Assembly (NCBI GenBank): GCA_021396245.1
Contig: WNYE01000123.1
Coordinates: forward strand, 1 to 64,000
Direction: 5' to 3'
Source: Sporothrix humicola
Taxonomy: Eukaryota > Ascomycota > Sordariomycetes > Ophiostomatales > Ophiostomataceae
Length of the DNA: 64,000 nt
Shown: positions 10,954 through 23,918 of the stretch, in pieces
Numbering within the stretch: the stretch's first letter is position 1
How the letters are laid out: each line of letters starts with the position of its first letter
Notes under the pieces: generated by a model
The model's database searches: none
Told to the model about the DNA's origin: nothing
The model's input: the letters and a program-made list of their open reading frames with translations, nothing else
Made by a program: the position numbers and the translations under genes

Positions 10954-12550
10954 TTACCCCGGCAGCTCAGAAAACCGGTTGTTCTCCATCATTGGCACGC
11001 CGTGATACGGTGCCATACGCCGTCCATCATAAGGAATCTCGGGAATGGGCTCGCTCGTCACGCTGGGGCCGTGATGACCCCAGGCCACAGGCGGCGGCGG
11101 CGTCCGTCTCAGGTTGTGAATCGCCACGGCATCGGGGCTGAACCGGGCCTGGGCGTAGCTGTAATGGCGCTGAGGGTGCGGCTGGTGGATTGTCGGCGGT
11201 TGCACATTATGCACATTCTGATGCATCTGCTGGTGCTGCTGCCGGTACTGGTCCTCGTACTGTTGCTCATACTGCTGCTGCTGGCTCTGCTGGTACTGCT
11301 GGAAAGAACTGAGCATGCTGCCTGACCGCAGGCTGTCGGTTCGCTGGTGACTCGGGTGTCTCTGATGGCCCTGGTGCTGTGAGACTTGGTGGCTCAGAAT
11401 CGAAGCTGTATCTGGCATAGGTGGAGGCGGCTGGCCATCACCAGCTCCCATGTTGAGGTATGTCTTGCTGGGGCGTCTACTCAGAAGACTGCCTGACCGG
11501 AACATGGAACCGGCTATAACCGAGTTTAGGATCTCGTCATCGGGCACACCACGCGGCGGCGGTGACTCGGCCGGCGCAGGCTCATCGCGTTTGCGGCGGC
11601 GCCAAAGGAAATAGGCAATCACGGCGGCAGTAATAATCGACGCACCACCAATTGTGACGCCAACAGCAAGAGGTACAGTAGAGGACGAGTTGGACTTGGA
11701 AGGCGGCGGCGGAGACGAAACAACCGTCGGAGACGAGCTGCCAGAAGACGTAGGTGTTGTCACAGGTGTACCAGTCTGTCCGCCTGTAAAGCTCGTCGGC
11801 ACCACTCCAGGGGCCGAAACGTTGCCGGAGGTCGTCGTTGTTCCGTCGTCAGAAGAAACTGTTCCAGTTGTCGTAGCTGATGTCGACGAAGAAGTCGATG
11901 TCGTGGTCGCCGTATGCAATGCCTTGGACGGTGAGACGCCAATCGTCGTGAACAATTCAGGTTCTGCAGTTATTCGTCAGTATCTTCTCGTAAAAGGAAA
12001 GAAGAAGAAACCGAAGGCACCTACTAGCCAACGACATGATATAGGCTCCCGTATAGCAGTTAGCCTTGTTCATGTTGTTATCCGCACAATACCACTCCGT
12101 GTTGTCCGACCCGGGACACGGGATCATCCCAACGTCCGTGTGCGGCGAGATGCCCGCGCCCTTGAGGCAGATCGTCGGGCAGTTCTTGCCCTCGCTCCAC
12201 TCCCGGTACATGCAGCTGCCGCGGTAGAAAACGGCGCCGGCTGTGCCCATACCCAAGGCCATGTCCGAAATGGCCGCTGCGTCGTCCAACGACGACGCCG
12301 AACCCTTCATGCAGACACCACTCGAGAGGCAGACATCGCCGGTGCTGCAACACAGGCCAAGAGCTCCGCCATGGGGCGAGTAGCACGGCTGGTGGTTGTT
12401 GTTTTCGGTTCCGTCGGGCCAGTAGCAGTCGGCACGAGCGCCGTTGGCCAAAAGGATAATGGTTGCAAAGACGGCGAGCAGGCCAAAGGCGTGGCGAGGC
12501 CGTGAAGGCGACGATCCCGACCAAGGTCGTAGAAACGCAAAGCCGACCAT
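10954..12550 (-). CDS. Single-pass cell-surface protein, Cys-rich ectodomain and Ser/Thr stalk
   Basis: Two exons, complement(join(10954..11963, 12025..12550)), 511 residues. The intron 11964-12024 uses donor GTAGGT, a CTGAC branch site and a GCAG acceptor, with a phase-1 junction making Lys. ATG 12550 was chosen because a hydrophobic signal sequence (about 21-40) follows at once. Domain order: Cys-rich ectodomain (about 42-170) beginning 'CYWPDG' with a CC pair ('LGLCCSTG'); Ser/Thr/Pro-rich mucin-like stalk (about 180-270); one membrane helix (about 272-296) followed by basic RRRKR; and a cytoplasmic tail of about 210 residues with Gln/His-rich runs and many Ser/Tyr. This plan matches fungal wall-sensor-like surface proteins (WSC/Mid2 style), but the Cys spacing is not clearly a WSC domain. 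Role as a sensor is inference. Confidence 0.85.
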
Positions 12551-15111
12551 GATCGAAAATTTGATGATGGCCAGTGATGAAGATCTGAGAGAGATGGTCA
12601 GTGTCGACGGCACAATACGTGTTCCTCCGTATTTGGACGTGATATTCCAGTCAAACAGTCGACTGGTGTTGTTTGCTCTGTTGTTTGTTTGCACTGAAGC
12701 GATCAAGATTTGCAGACGGGTGCTCCATCGATCGTGGTCGGTTTGCTGTGCGTGATGTTTGTGGCCAAGTTTTTCGAACGTCAAAGATTTAATTGAACAA
12801 TATCAACACAAGCAGGAAGAAATTTTCTTAAACCATTGTTGCCATGCGTGAAGGCTTCCATGTGGAAGGAGTAAAGAAATGGAAAGAGCGGCCGAGTGGC
12901 AGGAACCAAACATGTGGTGAGGTGTGTGGGTGCCATATCAGGAAAGAGCAACCGCCTCATGTCTTCCTTCCTCTTTTTCTGGGGAAGAGGCCTCTTTCCC
13001 TTTTCGTCCGTATTAGAACCAGGTCCAGAGGATTGCAACAGCCGAAAGGAGCTAGCTTCGCTGGCCCAGAGTTGCCCAAGACTGGTGTTCCTTCCTTTCC
13101 CGGGCGGCTGCGTAACAATCCAGTCGCCTCCTTCCTGTCTCCTCCCTTTGCTTCCCTGTGCAAGGCCATCTTGGGTTGACATGCTGCACCTGCCTTGCAC
13201 CTGCCTTGCACATGCATCGTTGCGCAATGGCGGTAGTGCAGACTGGAAGGAAGCGACGGCAGATTTAATGTCGACAGGAAACGAAATAAGAGACAAATCA
13301 AGGAACGAGGAAACAAAAGGAGGACGAACCGACGCAGTGTCCCCGTGGTCTGCAAGTACCCGAGATGGACACTGTCAGAGAATGGAACAGCCGGGTTTCG
13401 GTCGACAGACAACCAGTTCACTGTGGCACCTTCGAGTTTGTGCGCGAGACACAAGAGAGAGGAAACGCCAGAAAGACAGAGAGAAGGAAGAGCCGGCAGG
13501 GACGAATGGTTTCTTGACCGTGCGTTCATGTGTGTGCATGTCTGGCGGTTCAGGTCAAGGAGTGTTATGGGGTGGCGAGATGGTCACATTGATTTACAAA
13601 CAATGAACAGATTCAATACTGGAGATGATTGAAAGACATATATTATCCAAACTACAAAGACCTATATCCAGTTTTAAACGTTGAAAAGAAGAGACCAAGA
13701 ACAGTGAATGCATGGCACGAAAGATGAACGAAAATAAGAACAGTTTAAATAACGTCCAGCCCCGCCATGCAAAGGAACAAAAGCAGTGATGACGAACAAG
13801 TACAGAGACAGAAGACACAGGCAACAACCTTCGACCGACTACACCTCGCCTCGAATGTATAAACAAGGGCAAACAAGTATTCACAAAGAAGCAGACAATG
13901 TAAAAAGAGTTGGTGTTTTTGAGAGTGAACAGTAGCAACGTTAAAAGGAGATATATCGACCAAAAAAAGTAAACAACAAAAGAGTAAAAAGTAGAAGATG
14001 GGGAGTAAGCAAACAATTCGAAAAGAAGACAGTGAATAAGAATGAAACGGAGAAAAAAGCAGATAAATAAACGATTCTTCCGCCCCAAGTCCTCCCTTCC
14101 CTTTTGAAAATAGACAACAATGAGACAAAAATGAAAACAATAGCAATCCCTTTTCCCCCTCCGAACATCCATCGTCCCAAGGGGCATATAATAGTAAATG
14201 AGAAAAAGCAGTGAAACAACCCAGGAAACGGCGCACAAAGAGAGATATGGAGATGAAAGGCAAGGAGAGCAAACTCGAAGATGAAAAAGAAAGAGGGGAT
14301 GAATGAAGTGTGTGATGAGAGAACGGATGAAGCGATAATAGATGAGGAAAACGGAAAAGAAAAGCACACAAGCTCTAATGGATACATATACAAGAACATA
14401 GAGAAAGTCTGGAGAAGGGGGAGTGAACTCCAGATTCGGTCGATGGTCATATATTGACCGGGAAAGGAGGGGAGGGAAAGGTCGATAGAAATCGTTTTGT
14501 GGTTTTAAGGTATGTGTGTATCAAAAAAGTTCGTGGGGAAAATGGGTAAAATTCCACCGGATGCCGAGGCGTATGTCGCGTAGTGACCATTGCGAATTGC
14601 GAAAAACAGATATTGCGAGGTAAAAAAAATGTTGGTGAATTTTGTTGAGTATAATGAAGAAGGCGGTAGAGTATCGACAAAAAGGTAAAAGAGCAGAAAA
14701 CACACAAGAATTCGAAACGCACCAGGAAAACAAAACACGACGAACAAAAAGCAGAAAACGACGGCGGAGAATTCGAAAAAAGAGGCACAAGTGACACACG
14801 AAAAAAAAAATCCCAGGTAAAACGCCTCAAGAAAGAAATGCTGCCCGGATTAAGCGCACAAAACAGATCGGAAGAAAGAGGTGGAAAGTGAATCGGGGTC
14901 GACAAAACGATACAGATTCCACCCGAGGTTGTGATATTGAGGAAAAAGAGACGGAAGGCGGGCGTCAGAGTTGCGGAATGCGAGTTGTAATCGCAATTTC
15001 GACACAGCAGTGATTTGAAGATCAAGAAAAGAGCCCCTGCTCCGGCCGAACGGACAAAAAGGCGCTCATTGGAGACTTAAGCTGTATGTATTACTCGGGA
15101 GGGCGCAGTCC
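12551..15111. other. Intergenic: surface-protein promoter and SOM1 3' flank
   Basis: No supported gene in 2.5 kb. The left part holds the promoter of the surface protein and a short duplication of CACCTGCCTTG near 13186-13210. From about 13600 to 15060 the plus strand is strongly purine-rich; the long hydrophobic frames this creates on the minus strand are compositional and are not annotated. This tract lies directly downstream of SOM1, so part may be its 3' UTR. Confidence 0.5.
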
Positions 15112-18096
15112 CTAGTCGGCGCCAATCTCGCCGGTGCCTTCGATGCCAAAGCTGGCTGCGCCGAAATCAAATCCTCCGCCATCATCGTTGGACTCGTGCA
15201 GGAAGGTGTCAAAGTCGAAGTCGTTGAGCACATCTGTTGTTGCCATCGGGTCGGCAAACTCGAGACCAAAGTTCTGCAAAGCAATGTTAGAAACGAGATC
15301 AAAAGATCGAAAGAGGAAAAAGTATGTGTGCAAAGTGAACTCACCATTGAACCACCGTCCATGCCAAAGGCCGAGTTCTGGTTCGGGTCGGCCGCCGGTG
15401 CTGGTGGCGGAACAGCAGTGACGCCAGGTGCCGAAACAGCCGTCGGCTGGCCGTTGGGAACGATGCCGCCAGCAGGCGGGCCAGATACGGCCGGGCCGGC
15501 GGGCTTGCCGTTGAAGCCTGCAGGGTTGCCAGGCGTGATAGGCGTGGCCGGTGTTGGCGGTTCGGCTTCGGCAGCAGAGGCTTCGCCTGCGGGGGTTGCT
15601 GCTGCGTTGAGGTTCGTGGCGGACTTTTTCTGTGCGGCCGTCTGCGGTTTCTATAAGTTAGCGCGAGTGAGCAAACGATTATATACGTGAGGAAGAATGG
15701 AGCCTTAAAATTACCTTCTTAGTGGCCTTGCCGTCCTTTTTCTTAGGGTTGGCCTTGGCGGCAGTCTGTGGCGTAGGAGGCGCCGCAGTGCTTGTCTGAG
15801 GCGAGGCCGTTGTCCGCTGGTTGGCGTTGGCTGCAGCAGCGCCAGGTGCGGACGGGGGCGGCATCGCTCTCTGCTGGGGAGTGCCCTGCGGCTGGGGCGC
15901 CTGGGGAGCACCGCCCTGCGGGCCGTTCATGGGACCGGCACCGTTTGGTGCGCCGCCCTGCTGCCACTGGATCGGAGGACCGCCCTGGCCGCCGGCGCCA
16001 GCCGCGGCAGCAGCCTGCTGCTGCTGACGGGCGGCAGCCATCATCTGCGGGTTCATGGGGCCGTTGAAGGGCATGCCGCCTGGGTGAGCGCCAGGAGTGC
16101 GCATGCCGTTCATCTGCTGCTGGGGCATATTGTTGCCGTCCACCTTGAAGAAGTTGGGAGCCATGTTAGGGTCCATGTGCGCGCCCATGAAGTTCACGGG
16201 GTTGGGCGAGCCGCGCGATTGCGGGTTCTCGGGGATGGGCGAGCCCATGCCGTTGCCAGCCATCTGGCCGTTGCGCTTCATCTGATCAGCAGGGTTGGGC
16301 GAGGCGCCGGGACGGCCACCATTGGGCGACGAGCCCTGCTGGAAGGGCTGGCCGTTGTTGGGCGCACCGGGGCCGCCAGGACCACCAGGGCCACCGGGAC
16401 CGCCAGGCTGGCCAGGACCACCAGGGGTGCCGGCGGTGCCAACGGGAGTGCCGTCAGGGCGGCCCATACCAACAATGCCATCCTGCTCCTGACGAGCCAT
16501 CATCAAGCGCTTCTTGTTCTGCTGCTCGAGAAGCATGAGTTGCATCTGATAGTCTTGTAGGGCGTGGTTGCTTCCACCGCCTGCAGGAGGAGCGCCGGGA
16601 GCACCGCGCATAGCAGCGGGGCCGGTCAGCTCACCAGCGTTGTAGAAGGCATTGAGTGAGGCGCCGTCGGGAATCATGGGTGAGCCCTGGCCAGGAGGAC
16701 CGGAGACATTAGGCATACCCTTGTTCGGCAGCTGAGCGTTGTGATGCTGTTGCAGGTTTTGTGAGTAAGCCTGAATATTCTTGGCCTGCGCGGCCGGGGA
16801 TTGCTGGGCAAACTGCTGAAGCTGCTCGGCGCTCAGACTGGCTGGGTTCACACCGTTGGCGAGAAACATCTGGTGAACCTGAGGGTTTATAGGACCGGCT
16901 CCTACCTGTTGGCCAGGCATGCCCTGTGCAACGGGGCGACCGTTTTGCATCAGCGCAGCTTGGTTGGGGTTAAACGGGACACTGTCCAGGCGGGGTCTCT
17001 TGGATGGCGACGGAGCATTTTCACCCGAGCCAGGAGACGAGGGGCGCGCGCGGTTGCCGTCCATATCCGACGGGTCACGCTGCATCTGGCCCTTTGCCTG
17101 GAGCATGTTCATGCCTTGCGGACTGTGGGGGTTAGCAAGTGTTTGCAAAGAAGCCGGGTATGTGGTAGGAGAACAACGTACATGTTCTGGCTGTTCGCCA
17201 TGGCAGTGCGCGGCAGGTTGTTACCCTGCTTCATGGCGAGCATTCCGCCGTTCTGCATGTTGCGCATCAAGAGCTGCTGTTGGTTGAAGTCGGGGCGAAT
17301 TTGGCGGAGCATGTCCTGCTGCTGAGCTTGACGGAGTCGAGACTATGGAGAGTGAGACATGTATTAGCAAATGAAGCAAGCAATAAGAAACGAGAAGAAT
17401 ATGAAAACGTACCTGCATGTGCTGTGTGTACTGGTTGACACCAGTATGGTGGCCCTTGCCCTTTTGCGCGTTGAACATCTCCCAGAACAGGCAGAACCAG
17501 TCAAAGAGGAAACTGCTGTCGGACGGCATGGGCAGGTTCGGGGTCGGCAGCTCCTCGACAGACTTTGCCTCGGCAAAGTCCTTGGAGTCGGTGTCCATAG
17601 CATCGTCGCCGACACCGTTGATGATGTTGCCGTTCTCGTCGCGACGTCCATCGGGCCCATCCTTCTGGAGATTAACCTGCTGGCCGAGGATCGCACGGGC
17701 GCAGTCAAGCATCTCATAGCGAAGGAAGTACTCGTAAATGTACGTGTTGAGCAGTGTCCGGTTGCCGATCTCCTGCATAGGAAGACCTGGGGCGGGACCC
17801 TGCGGCTGGCCCTGAGGCTGACCCTGAGGTTGTCCAGGCTGGCCTTGCGGCATGCCCTGCTGCTGCTGCTGTTGCTGTTGTGCTTGCTGCTGTTGCTGCT
17901 GCTGCTGAAGCAGTTGTTGCTGTTGTGCTTGCAGCTGGGCCTGGACCTGCTGCTGTTGTGCTGCCTGTTGTGGGTTCTGGGGAGGCTGAGGCCGGTTTGC
18001 CGCGCCAGGCGGGGCGCCGACATTGTTCATCATGCCCATCGGAGCGCCGACGGCACCAGTCATAGCGGCCATGTTGGCCATGTTGATGTTATTCAT
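15112..18096 (-). CDS. SOM1: LisH transcriptional regulator SOM1/SomA (Flo8-like)
   Basis: Five exons, complement(join(15112..15273, 15345..15650, 15715..17122, 17182..17342, 17413..18096)), 906 residues. All four introns (59-71 bp) have GTRNGT-type or GTAATT donors and AG acceptors, and the phases close. N-terminus: Asn/Met-rich, then a polyglutamine stretch (about 41-80), a Gly-Gln-Pro repeat, and a LisH motif (about 114-137, 'LLNTYIYEYFLRYEMLDCA'). The middle is Gln/Pro/Gly/Asn-rich and disordered with a basic 'SPSKRPRLD' segment that could be a nuclear signal. The C-terminus is acidic and Asp/Phe-rich ('LNDFDFDTFLHES'), like an activation domain. In Magnaporthe, Aspergillus and yeast (Flo8) this family acts in the nucleus downstream of cAMP-PKA to control adhesion, development and morphogenesis. 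The function here is inferred from that family. Confidence 0.85.
17840..17976 (-). repeat. CAG/CAA triplet tract encoding polyglutamine of SOM1
   Basis: Imperfect CAG/CAA repeats on the coding strand encode most of residues 41-80 of SOM1. CAA interruptions break the perfect CAG runs. Length is likely variable between strains (inference). Confidence 0.8.
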
Positions 18097-21000
18097 GTTG
18101 GGCGAAGTATTTGTGAGGAACGCTCAACAGAAATGAACGCTCTTGTGTGAGGAGGAAGGGGGTATATGATAATGAGAGAAGAAAAAAGTGTGGTGATCGG
18201 GCGTCTGACCACAAAGCCAAAATCCCGAAACAACAAAGAATTTCTTCTAAACGTGCCACAAAAACGAGGCAGCGGAAAAGGAGGGAAAAGAAAGAACAAA
18301 GGCACGCGTATGGGCGCCTGTTCTGTTCAATTCCAAAAAGTCGCGATCCCAAAAAATGATTTTAGGATGTCGTGGCGCGACTCTTTTCTTCCTTTAGTAT
18401 TCGTGCCGACGAAACTTGAATGATTCAAAGCCGGCAAGCGAAGCACTTCATGAGGGTAGAACCACTGGAAGAAAGGGCCGAGTAAACGACGAAAGAAAAG
18501 AAGTAGAATGAAGCCGAAAAGCACGAAAGCAGTTCGAGCTTGCGCGGTTAACGGCTGGATCCTAAAGGGAATGACTTCTTTCAAGAATGAAGATGGGAAG
18601 CGGCCGAGACAGGTGTTGGTTTGTCCTGGCTTGAAGTGGTGGAGTTGCACTTTTTTGATAGCGCAAACCGACGTGTTTAGGGGGAAAGTGTATGGTACGT
18701 AGGTGAATGAGATAAAAAAGGATCAGGCGTTACTGTTGCGCAATGCCGTGATGCACAAAGAAACAGCAGCGGGAAGAAAAAACCGGTGCCCGAGTCAGGT
18801 GTGCAAGGGAATGGGGGGAAGAGTGAAGAAGAAGTAATGAACAAGGCGTCGCGTTATTCAAGTTGCGTGTCGCTATTCGATTCGGAGGGAGGCGGGTTAA
18901 AGATGGCGTCGAAACTGCTGACGAGAGAATCAGACGGAAGGCGAGTAAGGAGAGTGAAAAAAATGGTGGTCGAATCGAAATCGAAATCTGGCGACGGGCT
19001 GTGGCGATAAATTGAAGGGCGGGTTTTCCCCCTTTGCGACAGAGCGAGGCGGAGAGCAGCTCTCCGGGAGAAGATGGCCTGGCGTGGTTGTTTGGTGTAT
19101 GGATTGGCGGTAATTTGTTGCTAGGGATGCAGTGTAAAACTACAGCCTCAGGCTTTCGAAAAACGATGATGCAAACGCAGAAAAGAGCAGGGCGGTGATG
19201 ATGCTGCTAGGAACAACAAAATTCGAGTTCTCGTCAGCTCATTCGCGATGCTGGTGGCCACGCCTGAGCCTCTGCTGCTTGGATTGGGGCCGCGCCCACA
19301 ACTCGATCTCTAGGCCGATCGGTCGACTGCGAAAGGAACCGCGCGGGCGAGGGCGAACACATCAAAAGGAGGGATAAATGTCGTCAATCGGAGGTGGCGT
19401 CGAGGTCGGTGAGAAGAGAAAAAAAAGAGGGGAGAAAAAAACAGAAAGAAGCAAAAAAGAGGAAGGGAAAGGAAAGAGAGAACCGTATCGAGACAGGAAG
19501 GGGGAAATGGGCAATCGCGAAGGGAGAAACAGAAAAGGGAAGGTCAAGATGTGCGAGAGGAATTTGGAAGGGAGAGAAGGAGCAAACGGGGGTTGGGGCG
19601 AGGCGCTGGGCGAGGGAAGCAGCGACCGGACAGTGGGCAGACTCCTTCTCTTCAGGCGGTCTTTTGGGCGCATAAAGTCTTGTCAACGGCTGGAACAGTG
19701 AACTCCGGTGCTAGTGGCCGCTGTGGAAACTGCTGAAGGTGTGCTGTAGGATAGCTGAGGTCCCCTTTTGTCTACAGCCGTTATTTTTATTTTGGTGCTT
19801 TCCTGCCCTGTCCATCCCAGTCCACCACGGGGCTGGCTTTTGCTGCTAGGGGAGTAGGGGTTGCGGTCTGGTACAGACAATTGGGAAAGAATGAGGAGGG
19901 AGGGGGGACTGCGGTGGGCTAATGTGCGAAAACCCTCGCGTGGGCGCAGATTTGGGAATGGGGTGGTGGGGACTGCGTGCGTAGATCTAGTACCGCGGCC
20001 TGGAAAGTCAGGCATTCACGGCCTGAATAGGACTAGCGTGGGCCATTTACATGCATAGATGCCTGAGGCCGAAAGGAGCGTGTATATTGGCCACACAGTG
20101 ACTGTTTCGGCGCAAAGAACGATAAGGGGACGAGCGCGCTCACACGCGCCGAAATTACCAGGCGATGAATACAAGAAGCCGATGGAGTTCTGTGGTTTTG
20201 TTGTTTCTTTTTTTTTTCCTTTGGTCAATTTCGGTATTTTTTCGTGGGATTCGGTGTTTTTGTGCGTGTTTGTGTGATCTCCAAGAAGTGGTGAGCTCTG
20301 GGCTTCACCTTCCTTCCTTACAGCCTTACTGGCTCCTTCCTGAATGTAGAAATACGTTGGTGTAAATGGACTCCTGCATAGCTTGTAAATCAGGAAGCCG
20401 CGACACAGCTGTGGTTGGAGGGAAGCTCTTGCCACTGGGGCGGGTTTCAGCTGTCAATGCACTACCTCTCGGTAATTATGTGCTTGCTTCAATAGGGACA
20501 ATAGCTCCTCAATAAGAAGAAAGTGAATATTCGAATAAAACCTCTATCCACAAGCTATCACTTTTATTCACTTCATATCTGACAACAGCTTTTGTTGATA
20601 GCATCCTTCATGAGGGGTTACGGGAAAGCCGACCGTCCCGGCTGAAGGGCCGCATGAGCAGTCAACTATCAACTCAAACAGCTCGGAATAGCCACCGGGG
20701 GCGACAAACAGAGGCAAGGGATGAAGAAGAGAGAGAAAAAATATGATCAAGCAAAGCAGCGAAGCAGATACCGCTTGAAAACAGGTTCCGGCAAGACCAA
20801 CAAACGCAGGGACAGGATGTGCAGCATACGCCGTGCCGATATCAGACCAATTGGAGGGAAATGGGGGGCACGTTGTGCTGTGTTGGCACGATTTGCATGA
20901 CCAACAAACGGCAGAACGATTCGCTGGCGGAGGACAGTCACCAGAGCAAGTTCCGCATCTACGGCCGAAACGCGGCAAACTCAAGTGTGTTGTGCTCGTT

Positions 21001-23161
21001 ATGACGGTTTGCCTTCAATGTTGCAAGAGGATGGTTGCAAGTGCTATTCAAGTGCTATTGTCAGCTGAGCAACAATGACGGGCTTTACCTGATGTTTACA
21101 GTTTTGGAGAGAGAAAGAGACATGAGAAATCGGAGAATGGGACGAATGAGTGAATGAAAATGTGGAGGAGCGTGGAGCCGAGCTTCAGTTGGTCTCGTCC
21201 CATTCCTCCATCTTGCAGCGATATGTGTTTACTAGGATGAGAGCTCCGAGAGCTCTTGGGCTTTGGTGTTTTGGGCACCAAAATACCGAGTAGAAGAATC
21301 AGAGAAACAATGGTGGCTGCAAAGATAGCTGCAAAAGACCTGTAAAAAGGGGGGCTCAAAGGACCCAAAGGACTTGAAAGGCTGGAAGCCCGATGCTGAT
21401 CGACCGCCGCCGGAAAGCCGCGTGCAAGTCTTCGCTAGTTCAGGCATAGACTACCCGGGAAGAAACGGTCTTTTACTTATTGAGGGGAGCAAGATGCTTA
21501 AGAGCTTATGAACTTAGGGGAGCACAAGACGCGGCTTCTACACTATTTTTACGTTTTTTAACATTTTTACGGGGTCAAGTTCAGGGATCAAGAGTGTGGG
21601 CGGACTTGCGCTTGTATTGTCTCGGGCTAGTTGACATCGTGAAAAGAAGCGCATCTTCCATATGGAAAGTCAACGATGTGAGGGGGTTAAGTAAGTTAAA
21701 GAAAATCAGAACGTTCGGATGAAAGAGGTGTGATGGATTGACGTTGGTTGATTATTGAAAAGCCTTTCTTGGTAGACAAAAGTTCAGCCTTGTTTACTTT
21801 TTTCGTCCTATCCTCTTTGAGTTGCAACATTCAGGTTCTTTATTTCTTTTTCCCCTCCAATGTTGGTTCTCAACTTTAAGACAACAATCGATAAAGCAAC
21901 TCAAATTTGGTTGCGTCGGGACGGCCATATGCCTGCCTGATTCAAGACCCAACAGCCACAGCCCAAGTCCAAGCTCAAGCTCCTCATCTCGCTCAGTCCA
22001 TCACACTCACGTGTACTCCGTACCTTGCATTAGTTTATAAAACGCCCACGTCTTGGTCACAGCCTTGGGAGTTGAGAGCAGTGAGGGATTTCCAAGTCAG
22101 GAAGAGCCAATAATTGCAACCCAACGAGGCTGGGCAAACATAGATCGGACTCGATATTTCGCCAGATTTATATCTGAGGATTAAAGCGTGTTGAACAGCT
22201 GGTTTATCGCGAGCTTTATCAGACCAAAGCTGTGTTGATAACTAGAGTTGCATCGTCTTTATGTAACCTTTCTCAGGCTGACATGAAAATCTGTTCCTCT
22301 TTCAGATACAGTATGCATGCAACTTTTGGCTGTCGAGGCTGTTATCGAGAACATGAATTTTTGCCTTTTGTGTATCTGCATGGAACTTGTGTATGCAGCT
22401 CCCCATGCAACCAACGATTGACCCATCCCGATGAGGCAGGCCTCACTTGACAGCTTCCAACGATTGAACTAAATGACGATGTCTCGTATCTCGTATTTAT
22501 TCCACCAGATCTATCTCAAGCAGTCATTCATGATTGGAAACTATGTCAAGAGCATGAGATAAATAAATCAATTAATGATGCCATTTTTTATTTATGTATA
22601 TTTTTTTCTTAGCAAATTGAATATTCAGCCATTTTTTTTTACTTTTGGTTTTTGTTTTTAATATATAAAAAAAGATCTAAAAACAAAACGAAATAATAGA
22701 AAGACAGATAAAAAAAAAAAGATAAAAAAAGACCGGTACAAGCCAAGAACGACATATCAGCACAATCATTAATTCCTACTCTTTTCATGCTCGGGCAGGT
22801 TATAACTATCTTCCATATTACAGTCAGTGGTCACTAGAAATTCAAGTGATTCAAACGAATAAATTTCCCATGCTAATGAAACGATTTTGCTAACTGCCAG
22901 AACGAACATCCGCCAACGAGCTCTGATGATACCGGCCGTTTCTGGCCGTGAGTGGCGATAGAAAAAGTTGTCTGGACATCATGCCCAGCAAATAGACACA
23001 CATAAATCTGCAGTGCCAGACGACAACCGTTAATGGCCGAAGCAGTCGGCATTTCCCTATGTGTGCTCTCATTGTCGTCCAAAGCTTCGTACGGTATCTA
23101 AGCTTGCTCGGCTACCCTACGTCATTACACGCATGCCACCCTTGTCTCCACGTCTCCCTCT
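18097..23161. other. Gene-poor 5 kb: SOM1 leader/promoter and BET3 3' flank
   Basis: No supported gene. About 19378-19640 is GA-rich on the plus strand, which is CT-rich in the SOM1 direction and resembles the pyrimidine-rich core promoters of filamentous fungi, so the SOM1 leader could exceed 1 kb. A Cys-rich minus-strand frame at 20568-20984 starts only at a TTG codon and is listed under findings. About 22540-22740 is very AT-rich, with runs of T and A. Confidence 0.5.
19378..19640 (-). promoter_or_regulatory. Pyrimidine-rich tract upstream of SOM1
   Basis: A 260 bp GA-rich block on the plus strand, so C/T-rich when read toward SOM1. Tracts of this kind often precede transcription starts in ascomycetes. 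The link to SOM1 is by position and orientation only. Confidence 0.3.
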
Positions 23162-23918
23162 CTAATCATCCTCTGGCGGCAGCTCGTCGTCAATGTAGCG
23201 GATGAGGGATATCCGCATCTCGGTGGTGTCGTTGCCGCGCAGGACGTCCGAGATAAAATGGGCCTCGACCTGGACCTGGACCATTTCGAGGGCGCCGCGG
23301 AGGACACCGCACAGGATGTTGGAGTACCAGAGCTCGTCCTGGGCGCGGCCGTCGTCGGGCAGCTCGACAAAGTCGGCGAGGGGGAGCTCGTCGAAGACGA
23401 GAGAGAACTGTTTGCCGTCGGAGGTCCAGTTTGTGATTGTGGGGGTGGTGTTGAGGAAGATTTTGAAGCCGACCTAGACGAGAAAGGGTGGCGTCAGCAT
23501 GTGGGCGGAGCATTACGAGCGCCGGAGGCGCGAAGAGAAAAGGGGAGGAGGAGTAGAGACTGCTTTGCCGTCATCGCCGGCTTCGCCGGGGAACGCACCT
23601 TTGAAATCATATCGGCCGTCTCTCGAAAGTTGTTGCAGCGCTTCATGGACACCGACTTCGCCAGGTAGTCCTCTATTAAGCGCAGGCCAATGTTGTAGCC
23701 CATCTTGTCGAGCTGTTTGTTGACCTCAATGTAGTCGTTGTCGTAGTCCTTGCAGAGCTGGGCAACGATAGTGCCGTATGTCAAGGTGACGAGCTCGGCA
23801 TTGACCTTGTCTATCCGTGTCTTCCAGATTCTGACAGGTTAGCGGTGGTAAGTAATATCAGAAAGAAAGGTGGGTGAACGCACTCCTCGCCCACACGGGC
23901 AGCCTTTGCGGCGGACAT
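23162..23918 (-). CDS. BET3: TRAPP complex core subunit Bet3 (TRAPPC3)
   Basis: Three exons, complement(join(23162..23473, 23599..23830, 23884..23918)), 192 residues, the usual length. The introns are 53 and 125 bp, with GTGCGT donors. Bet3 is a core subunit of the TRAPP tethering complexes, which activate the Ypt1/Rab1 GTPase in ER-Golgi and Golgi traffic. The family signature is clear: 'LTYGTIVAQLCKDY', 'VNKQLDKMGYNIGLRLIEDYLA', a conserved Cys at 77 that corresponds to the acylated Cys of Bet3, 'FRETADMISKVGFKIFL', 'ITNWT', 'LVFDELPLADFVELP', and 'YSNILCGVLRGALEMVQ'. The tail ends in acidic residues. The first exon encodes only 12 residues, so the ATG at 23918 depends on the first intron; the join 'GEE-IWKTR' fits homologues. 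Divergent from the U5-40K gene. Confidence 0.95.

Noticed and set aside
12896..13606. A 236-codon plus-strand frame
   Set aside because: Scattered Cys, Ser and Arg without any domain; it overlaps other frames of similar quality and lies in a promoter region.
13594..15025. Several long overlapping minus-strand frames rich in Phe, Leu, Ser and Tyr
   Set aside because: They mirror the purine-rich plus strand, overlap each other in different frames and show no domain or balanced codon use.
16084..16560. Plus-strand frames opposite SOM1 exon 3
   Set aside because: Low-complexity shadows of Gly/Pro/Asn/Gln-rich coding sequence.
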